From contig JAKSZU010000026.1 in NCBI GenBank assembly GCA_026018925.1, positions 13,383,127 through 13,447,126 of the forward strand: a DNA stretch of 64,000 nt, given 5' to 3'. The notes under the pieces were generated by a model that saw only the letters and a list, made by a program, of their open reading frames with translations, had not been told where the DNA came from and ran no database searches. This DNA is from Tupaia tana (taxonomy: Eukaryota; Chordata; Mammalia; Scandentia; Tupaiidae). Of the stretch, positions 49,373 through 58,585 are shown piece by piece. The position numbers were made by a program, and so were the translations under genes. The first letter of the stretch is position 1; the number at the start of each line of letters is the position of its first letter.

Positions 49373-50320
49373 GTAAGAATTTAGTTGACTGCTATTGTTT
49401 TCTTTATCTCTCTCCCTCTTTCTTTTGCTTGCCTCCCCATTTTCTCCCTGTAATTTTTTTTTTTTTAATATAACTTGCAATTTTGAACTCACAATCCAGC
49501 TAACTATTTGGGTGCCAAGCTCCCTGCTTTTACCTTCTTTCAGACATCATTGTTTAGTCTGGATGGGGGAGCCCAATTTTTCAATTTCCTGACAATATCT
49601 TCCTTGAAGAGACTCCCTGCCTCCTCTGTTTTGGTTTTGTCCTCTGTTGCTGTCTGCGTGTTGTTCAAGGACAGCCTCAGAGGTACACTACAATTTCCTG
49701 TCTAGCCATAACCTGACTCCTGGCACTTTGGTAGAAACTGTCTTTCTTTCTCTAACTCCAGTGACACATCTTTCCCAATAAATTATGCTCTTTCAAACAG
49801 ATGTGGAGGAATATGACATTTGGAATATATAATAGTTGCATTCTAACATCTACCATCATCAGACAGTAGCTCAAAGAAGAAAAGGAACTCACCGATGTGG
49901 AAAAATCAATGCAAAGAATTTGCATATTCGCCCGTCCCGACCCCCCCCCCCTCCCCACCTAGTGCCCCCCTGCCATTCTTTCCTATGGCTACGTTTTCTG
50001 GTTTTTCAAATGTTTGCAAACTTCTTTCTGATACTGGAAAAATATAGAATTGGAACAGAATCCAAGGCAAATACCCTTTTCCTTATCACTTTGACAATAA
50101 TACTTTGTTGTGGGAAATTTATGTAATACAAAGAGTTAATAAGTAAGTAAATACTATACTAAACTGTCTAGAAATTAGTGCTGTTAATATTTGGCTGTAC
50201 AACCTCCAGATATTCTTCTTAGAAGTTTTTTTTTACAAGTACACTTAGCTTTCAAAATAAAAATAAGCTTGATTTTTTTTTTATTGTAGAAGTAAGACAT
50301 GTCTTTTAAAACAATTAGAT
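49373..50320. other. Unique sequence; no gene
   Basis: No named repeat is recognised. A CCCCCCCCCC run lies near 49940 and a poly(T) at 49456-49469. Confidence 0.4.
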
Positions 50321-50323
50321 AAT

Positions 50324-50547
50324 GGGCCAGTTGGTAGCCTAGTGGTTAAAGGAGCCAGATCCCAGATGGCCAACAGCATGGCTCAAATCCTGGCCCGGGC
50401 AGCTTGAAAAACATACTGGGTGCATGTGTATGCAAACCCTAAATCCTGACAGGATGGAAAAATGGAAGAGAAAGGTTTATGGCAAGACCACACCCCACTG
50501 AGGACGGACTGAGGGAGTCCTTCCTGCCTCTCCCTCTCTCTCTGGTA
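50324..50547 (+). mobile_element. Form A' SINE
   Basis: GGGCCAGTTGGTAGCCTAGT, GGCTCAAATCCTGGCCCGGG, GGGTGCATGTGTATGCAAAC, CCTAAATCCTGACAGGATGG and TCCCTCTCTCTCTGG. It is cut or joined directly to the next C copy. Confidence 0.82.
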
Positions 50548-50726
50548 GACATAACTGTGGTAGCTCAGGTGGTAAGGTGCCACTGCATGATGCTGGAGCA
50601 TTATGGAAAGGCCTGGGGTTCAGATCTCAAGTCTACCTGAACTGCACACGATGATCATGTCTAAGATCCTGACTGGCTGGAAGATTGGGAGAGAAATGTG
50701 GTGTGGCCAGACTCTGTCAGGAGTTC

Positions 50727-50730
<4 letters not shown>

Positions 50731-50770
<40 letters not shown>
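50731..50770. repeat. (TC)n microsatellite
   Basis: About 20 TC units, formed in the TC-rich part of the C SINE. Confidence 0.92.
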
Positions 50771-50774
<4 letters not shown>

Positions 50775-51021
50775 GGAGAGGTTTTTGCTATAGGGTGTGT
50801 GCGCTCACTAGACAGAGAGAGACCAGAGAGACAGAAAGCGAGAAATCACCCCCCAGGGGGGTTGACCATGCCGCAGTCCCTTCTCCTCCATTCTTCTCTT
50901 GGGATCTTGGGCACGCATGCACACACGCCCAGAGTGAGTTCAAGCCACCGGGTCCAGGACTCGAACCACGGTCAACTACATGGGAGTCCAGCGACATAGC
51001 CCTTATGCTAACTGCTGGTCC
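50771..51021 (-). mobile_element. Form A SINE, inverted, inside a C SINE
   Basis: TTTTTGGAGAGGTTTTTGCT, ATAGGGTGTGTGCGCTCACT, apex CCCCCCAGGGGGGTTGACC, B-box complement GGACTCGAACC and head end CTAACTGCTGGTCCC. No poly(T) is kept. Confidence 0.94.
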
Positions 51022-51073
51022 CTTCTATCTTTCTCTTTCAATAAATAAATAAACTTTAAAATTTAGATCACAT

Positions 51074-51390
51074 GGGGCCAGCAGGTGGCATAGTGGCTAA
51101 GACACTGGACTCCCACATGGCTGACCATGGTTTGAGCCCTGGACCTATGGCTTGAACTGGGTGCACATAGGCACATGTACAAAATCCATGGAGGAAAATG
51201 GAGAATAGATTGTGTTGTGCCATCCCCCCTAGGGGGGGTGATTTCTCACTTTCCCCTCTTTCTGTCATGGAGAATAGATTGTGGCATGCCATCCCCTCTA
51301 GGGGAGTGATTTCTCACTTTCCCTCTCTCTGTCTCTGGCAAATATATACCTACTATGGCAAAAACCTAAAAAAAAAAAAAAAAAAAAACA
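51074..51390 (+). mobile_element. Form A SINE with a 69-bp internal duplication
   Basis: GGGGCCAGCAGGTGGCATAG, B box GGTTTGAGCCC. The segment from GGAGAATAGATTGTG to the TC-rich part occurs twice, at 51200-51268 and 51269-51335. The end is CTATGGCAAAAACCT and long poly(A). Confidence 0.93.
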
Positions 51391-51434
51391 AAAAACAAAA
51401 AAAAACAACTAGATAACATAAAAAGTATACATGT

Positions 51435-51694
51435 GGGACCAGCAGGTGGCGTAATGGTTATGTTTCTGGACTTCCACAGTTGACCATGGTTTCAGTCCAG
51501 GACCCGGTGGCTTAAAAGTCACATCAGGCACCTGTGCATGTATGCCCCAAATCCCAAGAGCAGAATGGAAGAGAAGGGATTGCGGCATGGCCATCCCCCT
51601 TAGGGGGATGATTTCTTGCTTTCTGTCTTTCTGTGTCTCTCTCTCTGGCGAGCACACACGTACGATATTGAAAATCTCTCTAAAAAATAAAAAT
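51435..51694 (+). mobile_element. Form A SINE
   Basis: GGGACCAGCAGGTGGCGTAA, weak B box GGTTTCAGTCC, GGCACCTGTGCATGTATGCC, apex CCCCCTTAGGGGGATGATT and end ATTGAAAATCTCTC. Short target-like TATACATGTG / TTTACATGTG. Confidence 0.92.
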
Positions 51695-51816
51695 AAACTA
51701 GAAAAATACGGTTTACATGTGAAAAAGAAAAAAAATACTGTAATTTACCTCACCCAGAGAATAATAAGTTAGCTTTTTGGCATATGAAATTCCATATTGT
51801 TAAAACTGTCTATATT

Positions 51817-52089
51817 GGGACTAGCAGATGGTATAATGGCTATATTGCTGGACTCCCTTGTAGTCGACCATGGTTTGAGACTTGGACCCGGTGGCTTAAA
51901 CTCACAGCAGGCGTGTGTGCATGTGTGCCCAGGATCCCGAGAGGAGAATAGAGGAGAAGGGATTGCGGTGTGGCCATCCCTCCTGGGGGGGTGATTTCTT
52001 GCTTTCTGTCTCTCTGTCTCTCTCTGTCTTTCTGGTGAACACACGCGCCCTATAGCAAAAACCTCTCCAAAAATAAAACAAGACAAAAC
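51817..52089 (+). mobile_element. Form A SINE (outer of a pair)
   Basis: GGGACTAGCAGATGGTATAA, B box GGTTTGAGACT, GGCGTGTGTGCATGTGTGCC, apex CCCTCCTGGGGGGGTGATT, and GCGCCCTATAGCAAAAACCT. Its left target AAAACTGTCTATAT is at 51802-51815. Its right target lies beyond the next SINE, at 52377-52391. Confidence 0.94.
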
Positions 52090-52099
52090 AAACCTGTCT

Positions 52100-52350
52100 T
52101 GGGACCAGCAGTTAGTGTAATGGCTATGTCGCTGGACTCCCATGTAGTCGACCGCGGTTCGAGTCCCGGACCCGGCGGCTTAAACTCACGCCGGGCGCGT
52201 GTGCGTGCGTGCCCAAGATCCCGAGAGAAGAACAGAGGAGAAGGGATTGCGGCGTGGCCATCCCCCCTGGGGGGTGATTTCCTGCTTTCTATGTCTCTGT
52301 CTCTCTCTGTCTGTCTGGCGAGCGCACGCGCCCTATAGCAAAAACCTCTC

Positions 52351-52377
<27 letters not shown>
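52100..52377 (+). mobile_element. Form A SINE, young, near-consensus
   Basis: GGGACCAGCAGTTAGTGTAA, B box GGTTCGAGTCC, GGGCGCGTGTGC at 52193-52204, apex CCCCCCTGGGGGG at 52262-52274, GCGCACGCGCCC at 52322-52333, and a 29-nt poly(A). The repeat AAACCTGTCT lies at 52090-52099 and 52378-52387. It landed in the right target repeat of the previous A copy. Confidence 0.96.
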
Positions 52378-52385
<8 letters not shown>

Positions 52386-52391
52386 TCTATA

Positions 52392-53231
52392 TCTCATCCT
52401 TGCTGTTGTTTTTTTCAAACAAAATTTCATCACACTAAATATATCAGTCTTTAACATACTGCTATTGTTTTCTTTGGTGAGTACTGATTTACACCATCGG
52501 CTTTCAAAATTTTGAAAGACACAGTGAAAAATGCTGGCATCGTATGTATACAGTATATATATATTTATAATTGAAATAAAAATTTTACAAACCAATACTC
52601 ACCTCTATTATGTATGAGGTACTCTGTTATTTTCTATTTTATTCTCTTTCATTTTTTAAAAATGTTGGTTATGACCCAGTAAATTGATTTCAAGACCCAC
52701 TAATGGGTTATGACTTGCATTTTGAGAAACATTCTCCTATGCCACGATTTTAATGACTTTATTATATTTTGAACCCCGGAGTTTCTACGTTGCATGGAAT
52801 CATAGAGCAAGTCTTGTCCAACCTCTTAATTTTATATGCAGAGGAGTGAAAAGTTTATTTCCTCAATAGCTGGTATAAGAATTCCCCTCAGGGAGAGAAT
52901 TTGCTTTGGGGAAATACCTTCATAAATGCTTATTGGGATGGATGAAGTGAGGGAGGGAGTAGCTGAACCACTCCACAACACGGAATAAACAGGAATTTAG
53001 AACAGGGAGCAGGAGGAGGAGGTGGGCAGAACCTAAGGTAACAAGATGAACAAAATAAAAAGCTTTTAGGAACAAGAATATCTAACATTGAATGTATATT
53101 ATTTGCATTGTTGTGCTGTAAATTCACCTACCCACTCAAGTTTTCAGTACCTTTTAAAATTGATCAGGTCTCTTTTCAGGAGCAAGTGATGAAAATATCA
53201 TTCAAATTGGATTAAGAAAAAATATGCTAGG
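52392..53231. other. Unique AT-rich sequence; no gene
   Basis: No named repeat or exon was recognised here. Confidence 0.4.
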
Positions 53232-53480
53232 TGGGCCAGCTGGTGGCATAGTGGTTAAGGCGGCTGGATCATTCATGGCAGACTATGTGGTTTAAGTCCT
53301 GGACCTGGTGACTTAGAAAACACACTGGGCATGTGTGCATGCATACCTAAAATACTGAGAGAATGGAGGAGAAGAGATTGCGGTACGCCCCTTCCCCCAG
53401 AGGAAGTGTTCTCACTGTCTCTTTCTCTCTTTGTCTCCCTTTGGTGAGCACTCATGCCCTAGGGCAAATTAAAAAACAAA
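53232..53480 (+). mobile_element. Form A' SINE
   Basis: GGGCCAGCTGGTGGCATAGT, GGTTTAAGTCC, CACTGGGCATGTGTGCATGC, ATACCTAAAATACTGAGAGA, CCCCTTCCCCCAGAGG and CCCTAGGGCAAATTAAAAAA. The end is intermediate between A and B. Confidence 0.85.
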
Positions 53481-53850
53481 AAAATAAAGGAAATTAGGAG
53501 TGTTTGTTTATGAAAGTGAATGCATCAGGCAGGGCTGTATCCAAAATCTTAAATAAACTCATTGAAGTTCTTTTCTCTTTTCTCTATTTTGCTTCTCTTT
53601 CAGGTATTAACTCCCAATTTCTTTTTCCCAAAAAGACCCAGTTTTATAATAATTCTTATTTGATTGATCTAAATCACCATCTTTGATCCAATCATGGTAA
53701 TGGGGTAAAAATGCGCTTATTGGCCAGGACTGAAGCATGTGTTCACTCTTGGAACCAGACCTGGAGTCACATCCACCTCCATTTGGATTGAAATGGGCAA
53801 GGTAGGAGTTGTTTTCCGAAAATTGAGTTCATGTAATTCACATAAGGGCA
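53481..53850. other. Unique sequence; nothing recognised
   Basis: No repeat or exon was recognised in this stretch. Confidence 0.4.
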
Positions 53851-53864
53851 ATCAATGTCAGGCA

Positions 53865-54335
53865 GCAAACTCTCTCTCTCCCTCTCTCTGGACAACCCAC
53901 TCCTGCAGGGTATGTGTGTGGAGAGAGAGAGAGAGAGGCAGACAGACAGAGACCGAGAGAGACGTAGGGAGATTTACCTTAGGAGACTGGGCCATGTGAT
54001 TACAGAGGGTGGCAAAGTCCACTGTCTGTTGGGTGGGCCAGCAGGCTAGAGACGGGAGACCCAGAGAAGAGCTGAGTCATGTAATTGCAGTACAAAGGCA
54101 GATTCCAGGCTGAATTTTCCCTTCTTTTCTCTTAAGGCCTTTGACGGATTCGATAAGGCTCACCCATGTTGTGGAGGGTAGTTTGCTTTACTCAAAGTCT
54201 GTTGACTGAAGTGTTAATTTCATCTTTAAAAGAAGCCTCACAGCAACCTTTTTAGACTGGTGTTTGATCAGAAACCTGGGTTCTGGGGCCTAGCCAAGCT
54301 GACTCATGTAACACACCACCACAGGCTGGTTTGTT
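53865..54335 (-). mobile_element. ERVL/MaLR-class LTR, inverted
   Basis: GAGATTTACCTTAGGAGACT, GGGCCATGTGATTACAGAGG, GGGTGGGCCAGCAGGCTAGA, CTTAAGGCCTTTGACGGATT, TTGCTTTACTCAAAGTCTGT, CACAGCAACCTTTTTAGACT, GGTGTTTGATCAGAAACC and GGCCTAGCCAAGCTGACTCA match a reversed LTR of this class almost end to end. No internal retroviral sequence adjoins it. Confidence 0.82.
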
Positions 54336-54499
54336 ACGCAGCAGTAGATAACCCGAGTGGCCTCTCACAGTCTGCTGCATGTTGTGACTTTCCAAGTGGG
54401 TTATGTAGTCAAATCTCCTCGTTGCCCTCCCTCTCTTTTAAAATAGAAACCTTTGGGCATGGTTTTCTGCTGAACATGTTTTAAGAAACTCGAGCCCCA

Positions 54500-54655
54500 A
54501 TTTGGAGTCAGACAGAGCCAAGTTCGACTCTGGATTATATTAGCTCCTAGCTCTGTGACCTTGAGCAAGGTCAAGTCTCAGAACCTCGATGTCCTCATCT
54601 ATAAAGTGAGACAATTACACTGGTCTCAGTGCTGTTGTACAGTGCACATTAAATG
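54500..54655 (+). mobile_element. MIR element
   Basis: TTTGGAGTCAGACAGAGCCA, AGTTCGACTCTGGATTATAT, TAGCTCTGTGACCTTGAGCA and CTCATCTATAAAGTGAGACA are the MIR core on the plus strand. Confidence 0.9.
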
Positions 54656-54774
54656 GGCCGTGGAAGGGGCTTGTTCCAGTACCTGGACACACTGTTTGTA
54701 TTTTATTTATTCATTTATCTATTTACTTATTTATCACTAGGCTTCAATTTTGCTGGCCTGTGCTGCTGTTTTTG

Positions 54775-55006
54775 TTTTAAGTTTTGCTATAGGGCATGTG
54801 CACAAGACCGAGAGGGAAAGCGAGAAGTCACTCCCCATGGAGGTGGCCACACTGCAATCCCTTCTCCTCCCTTCTCCTCTCAGGATTTTGGGCACACACG
54901 CACACACACCCGATGTGACTGTCAAGCTGATGGGTGCAGGACTCAAACCACACAGTTGGCCATGCAGGATCCGGCCATCTTAACCTCCATACCATCTGCT
55001 GGCCTG
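54775..55006 (-). mobile_element. Form A' SINE, inverted, with a short TC part
   Basis: AAGTTTTGCTATAGGGCATG, then directly GAGAGGGAAAGCGAGAAGTC (most of the TC-rich part is missing), CTCCCCATGGAGGTGGCC, GGCACACACGCACACACACC and head end CATCTGCTGGCC. Confidence 0.85.
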
Positions 55007-55689
55007 GTGCTGATCTCTAAAGGCCTTAATCATGATGTTCAAACTCAGTTTCTAGAGGCTTCTCTCCCTCTTCCTTTCTCTTTCTTTTTCCTTTTCTTCC
55101 CATTGCTCTATAAAACCAGGTTTTCCTCACTGGAGAGCACAGGCATGTTTCACAAATCCATCTTGCTTGTCACTTCAGCCAGCCGTGGCTCTCTGGACCA
55201 CTGCACCACATTCCCCACGAGGGGCTGCTCTGTCTGCTTCAGCGACCTTCCCTCTGCCTCCAGCTGCTGCAGCTCAGCCCCTGCACCTCCCCACCTCCCC
55301 TCAGGCCGAGGACAAACTCTCCTTGTTGCCCGGGACAGCAGCAAAGAATAGGCTGCAACTTTTATGCTGACTTGGCTGGAAGTTCCAGGGTGGGAGAAGG
55401 GAAACAGATGTAAAGTGCAGCTTCTAACTGCTCCCAGAGGCAATGTGCTCAGAGCCAGTGGACCGAACTCCGCAGACACTCCAAGAGCTGCTCCCACCCT
55501 GTCTACACCCGCAGTGCTCAGGGCATTGCCTGCCTTGCAGCTCACACCCACCTACCACTGCCAACTCTAAAGCTCGCCTCTCTGCATCCTCAGTGTCTGA
55601 CCTCATTCCAGGGTGACTAGCAGCGGGAATTTCCACCCCCTTCAGGGACAATTCAATCACGTCATCATGGAGGTTATATTGCCTTATGG
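55007..55689. other. GC-richer unique sequence; no gene recognised
   Basis: A 133-codon minus-strand open frame at 55150-55551 and overlapping plus-strand frames at 55167-55570 have no known product and no matching splice pair. The GC content is above the local level, which favours chance open frames. Confidence 0.3.
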
Positions 55690-55732
55690 CCCCGTTTTAG
55701 TGAGAGTTCTCGAGAGAAAAAGAACATAGCTA

Positions 55733-56149
55733 AGAGAACCTTCAAAAAGTTTATGGACAATGTGTATACTGAGAAAACTATGCATGGATATCATCTTTTT
55801 TTTTTTGCACCAAAATAAACTCATACTGTAAGTCTATTTTTTTTTTTTTTTTTGAGAGGTTTTTCGCTATAGGGCGCGTGCGCTCGCCAGACAGACAGAG
55901 AGAGACATAGAGACAGAAAGCGAGAAATCACCCCCCAGGGGGGATGGTCACGCCGCAATCCCTTCTCCTCCATTCTCCTCTCGGGATCTTGGGCACGCAC
56001 GCACACGCACCCGGCGTGAGTTGTAAGCCACCGGGTCTGAGACGCGAACCGCGGTCGACTACGTGGGAGTCCAGCGACATAGCCATTACGCTAACTGCTG
56101 GTTCCCTGTAAGTCTATTTTTCCACAACTGTTTTTGAAGTCCCCTTGTC
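55733..56149. mobile_element. Mariner-type MITE holding a SINE
   Basis: The left end AGAGAACCTTCAAAAAGTTT and right end CTGTTTTTGAAGTCCCCTTG are inverted repeats next to TA. TGCACCAAAATAAACTCATA lies within. It is the same element type as 6284-6845. The SINE at 55841-56105 is inside. Confidence 0.8.
55841..56105 (-). mobile_element. Form A SINE, inverted, young
   Basis: Near-consensus: TTCGCTATAGGGCGCGTGCG, apex CCCCCCAGGGGGGATGG, CGCACGCACACGCACCCGGC, and head end GCTAACTGCTGGTTCC. The 15-bp repeat CTGTAAGTCTATTTT is exact at 55826-55840 and 56106-56120. Confidence 0.97.
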
Positions 56150-56155
56150 TATATA

Positions 56156-56358
56156 CAGTCATGTAACACATAATGACATTTTGGTCGATGGCAGACCACG
56201 TATACATTGGTGCAGTGGTGGGCTGTACCATACAGCCTGGGTGTGTAGTAGGCTAACCCATCTAGGCTCACGTGAGTACAGTCTGTGATGGTCATAACCA
56301 AATCACCTAATGATACATTTCTCAGACTGTGTCCCCATCATTAGGCTATGCATGACTG
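56156..56358. mobile_element. Non-autonomous DNA transposon with TA-type ends
   Basis: The left end CAGTCATGTAACACATAATG and right end TTAGGCTATGCATGACTG are inverted repeats. Between them are GCCTGGGTGTGTAGTAGGCT and CTCACGTGAGTACAGTCTGT, as in a common mammalian DNA transposon whose name I do not recall for certain. It directly abuts the mariner MITE. Confidence 0.7.
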
Positions 56359-56365
56359 CATGTAC

Positions 56366-56370
<5 letters not shown>

Positions 56371-56404
<34 letters not shown>
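56371..56404. repeat. (CA)n microsatellite
   Basis: About 17 CA units between the DNA transposon and the resumed LTR. Confidence 0.93.
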
Positions 56405-56405
<1 letters not shown>

Positions 56406-56809
56406 TTACAAGGAGTTGACTTAGATAATTTACATGAGAAGTCCAGACCCAACTGGCCCAGAGCCAATGGCATAGTTTTCGTCCAAGTCTAGAGGCCCAA
56501 GTACCAGGGGAGAGGATGGTGTAAATTCTAGGCTGAGTCTAAAGGCAGAAGAAAACTGATGTCCCAGTTCAAAGACAGGCAGAAAGAGAAAGGATTCTTT
56601 CTTTGTCTTTTATCCTGTTCAGGCCTTTAATGGATCGGATGAGGTCTATCTACATCAGCGAGGGCGATCTGCTTTACTCAGACATCAATTCAAATGTTTC
56701 ATGCATCCAGAAACACCCATGCAGACACGCCCAGACGTAAGATCCATCCAGGTAGGGGGACAGCCCAGGGCCTAGTAGACACATAAAATTAACCTTCCAA
56801 CCTTATTTA

Positions 56810-57064
56810 TTTATTCGTTCGTTTGTTTTAGATACTTTTCCTATAGTTCGCATGTGCTCGCCAGAGAGACAGAAAGCAAGAAATCATCCCTCGGGGGGTA
56901 GCCACACCGCGATGGTTCTCCTCCATTCTCCTCTTGGGATCTTGGGCATGCACACATACGTGCCTGGTGTGAGTTTGAGTTTTAGGCTGCCAGATCTGAG
57001 ACTCGAACCACGGTTGACCACGTGGGAGTCCAGAAATGTAACCATTATGCCACCTTCTGGTCCC
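56810..57064 (-). mobile_element. Form A SINE, inverted
   Basis: TTATTCGTTCGTTTGTTTTA tail, TTTTCCTATAGTTCGCATGT, most of the GA-rich part missing, CCCTCGGGGGGTAGCC, and head end CACCTTCTGGTCCCC. The flanking repeat around CCTTATTT is approximate. Confidence 0.9.
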
Positions 57065-57084
57065 CATCCCACCCTTATTTTCAG

Positions 57085-57725
57085 TCTGGACCCAGTTGTT
57101 CATCATTGGCACATGGCTCAACCCTTCTCTTCTAGAGTCTGCCCTACTTTTATCTCCTCCAAGAGGCAATTCCCGACTTCCCCTCCCCGCTAAACTATAT
57201 CGTCTCATGGGGCCAGCAGGTGGTGTGGCAGTTACATTGCTGGACTCTCACATGGCTGACCATGGTTCAAGTCCCATACCTGGTGTCTTGAAACTCATGT
57301 GGGGTGCATGTGCGTGCATGCCCAAGATCCTGGAAGGAGAATGGAGGAGAAGGGATTGCAGCATGGCCTTCCCCCCTTAGGAGGTGATTTTTCACTTTCC
57401 CTCTCAATGTCTCTGTCTCTCTCTCTTTCTGGTGAGTGTACATGCCCTAAGGAAAAACCTCTTTAAAAAAAATCACCTCCAAAGTGCCCATTCCCATGCC
57501 ATCTCTATCACCCTACCCTGATCTTTTCTTCACAATACTTCGAACAATCTGGAATTTTCGTGCCTATTTTACTTGTTTATCATCTGTCTTCCCAACTAAA
57601 ATACAAGTTCCTTGAATACAGGAGTCATGTCTATCTTGTTCTCTGCTGTGCCTTGTCATGCCTCAGTGTCTGACACAAAGTAGCGTTTTGGTAAATATTT
57701 TTTAACTGAATGAATGAATAAAATA
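57085..57725 (+). mobile_element. L2 3' end split by a SINE
   Basis: CACATGGCTCAACCCTTCTC, CTCCAAGAGGCAATTCCCGA before the SINE. ATCTGTCTTCCCAACTAAAA, TACAAGTTCCTTGAATACAG, GCCTCAGTGTCTGACACAAA and TTTTTTAACTGAATGAATGA after it are the L2 3' end. Confidence 0.85.
57208..57470 (+). mobile_element. Form A SINE inside L2
   Basis: GGGGCCAGCAGGTGGTGTGG, B box GGTTCAAGTCC, GGTGCATGTGCGTGCATGCC, apex CCCCCCTTAGGAGGTGATT, and end CTAAGGAAAAACCTCTTT. Confidence 0.92.
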
Positions 57726-58585
57726 GATCCTTCCTGTCTAATTTCAAAGCTTATATGAACTTGCAACTTAGCTTTCTCCTCTCCCCACTCTGAGACTTCA
57801 GCAAAGTACACAGACATGATTTGGGCAAGTGAGAGCTTTTTCTCAGTGGTAATTATGAAAGAGATGACGTTTCGCATCTGAATCAATGCTGTGAGAACAG
57901 TAAACACCCCTGTGGAAATAACCTGAAAGCTGGAGTGATCGCGTCAGCACAAGCCCCCAGGAATTTGCAGGAATCCAGGTAGTGCTTTGGAGTCTCCTAG
58001 GACATGGAGTGAGGTTTGCGCCAACCCGTATCGGCTCTCAGGAGGCCGGCACTCTTCACGTTGTGCTCAGGGAAGGCCGTCTTTGTTTGGGTTGTGTGAA
58101 GGACTGCAACTCTTGGGTCGATGGGAAAGCCATGGTGCATTTTTGCATAGAAAAATAAATCACGACTTTCCCCATGACCCGATAGCCACAGAAATGTGCT
58201 GCCTTACAGTCGTGGAGGTTTGACGCCCAAGATTGGCCTTCATGGTAGACTTTTCTCTTATCGCTCCCTTCTGGCTTTATGCCAGTTTGATATGGGGTGT
58301 AACCAAAAAAGCTCTAATCAACGTAAGTATGCCTCGTTTTTCCCTCCTGCTTATGTACCTCTGTCATTCCAGGAAGCTTCCAATATGAAAACTTCACCAG
58401 GAAGAGAGGAAGTCTTTATCTTCCTGCCTTGTCTAGAAAGGGCTCCATTGAAAGCTCCAATGGAGGTGGTTGTAAAAGGCCAATGAGAACAAGGAATCAG
58501 GGTGGTGGGTGTGAGCCAACAAATAAGCAGGCCACCTCATGATGATTTTATAATGATATAAAAAGACCTAAGAGTTCTGTAAGGC
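57726..58585. other. Unique sequence, part possibly conserved
   Basis: No repeat recognised. Overlapping open frames at 57987-58223 and 58196-58486 have no known product. The part at 57860-58230 keeps several CpGs (GATCGCGTCAGC, CCCGTATCGGCTC). Confidence 0.35.

Larger units (their letters stand above)
50551..51065 (+). mobile_element. Form C SINE, split by an A SINE
   Basis: AACTGTGGTAGCTCAGGTGG, AAGGTGCCACTGCATGATGC, B box GGTTCAGATCTC, TACCTGAACTGCACACGATG, AAGATCCTGACTGGCTGGAA, TCAGGAGTTCTTATCTCTC. The TC run continues after the inserted A copy (TTCTATCTTTCTCTTTCAAT), then AATAAATAAACTTTAAAA. Confidence 0.7.
55690..56800 (-). mobile_element. ERVL/MaLR-class LTR, inverted, broken by a transposon nest
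   Basis: The 3' edge GTTTTAGTGAGAGTTCTCGA, GAGAAAAAGAACATAGC lies at 55693-55730. It resumes at 56404 and runs through GCCTTTAATGGATCGGATGA, GGTCTATCTACATCAGCGAG, CTGCTTTACTCAGACATCAA to GACACATAAAATTAACCTTC. It is the same class as 53865-54335. Between the parts lie a mariner MITE, a SINE and a second DNA transposon. Confidence 0.75.

Noticed and set aside
52100..52175. tRNA gene
   Set aside because: The B box is good, but the T-stem and anticodon arm do not pair properly, and the sequence continues into the SINE body. The same applies to all other SINE heads.
52050..52595. 181-codon minus-strand open frame
   Set aside because: The central part is the minus strand of a form A SINE. Similar frames with 'GHAAIPSPPFSSRDLGH'-like text recur at most A copies and mark the SINE, not a gene family.
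54653..55351. 232-codon plus-strand open frame, the longest in the window
   Set aside because: It crosses an A' SINE and then unrecognised sequence. No domain or splice support is seen.
55150..55551. 133-codon minus-strand open frame in unique GC-rich DNA
   Set aside because: No recognised product, overlapping open frames on the other strand, and GC-rich composition make chance likely. It is kept only as a note in the region entry.
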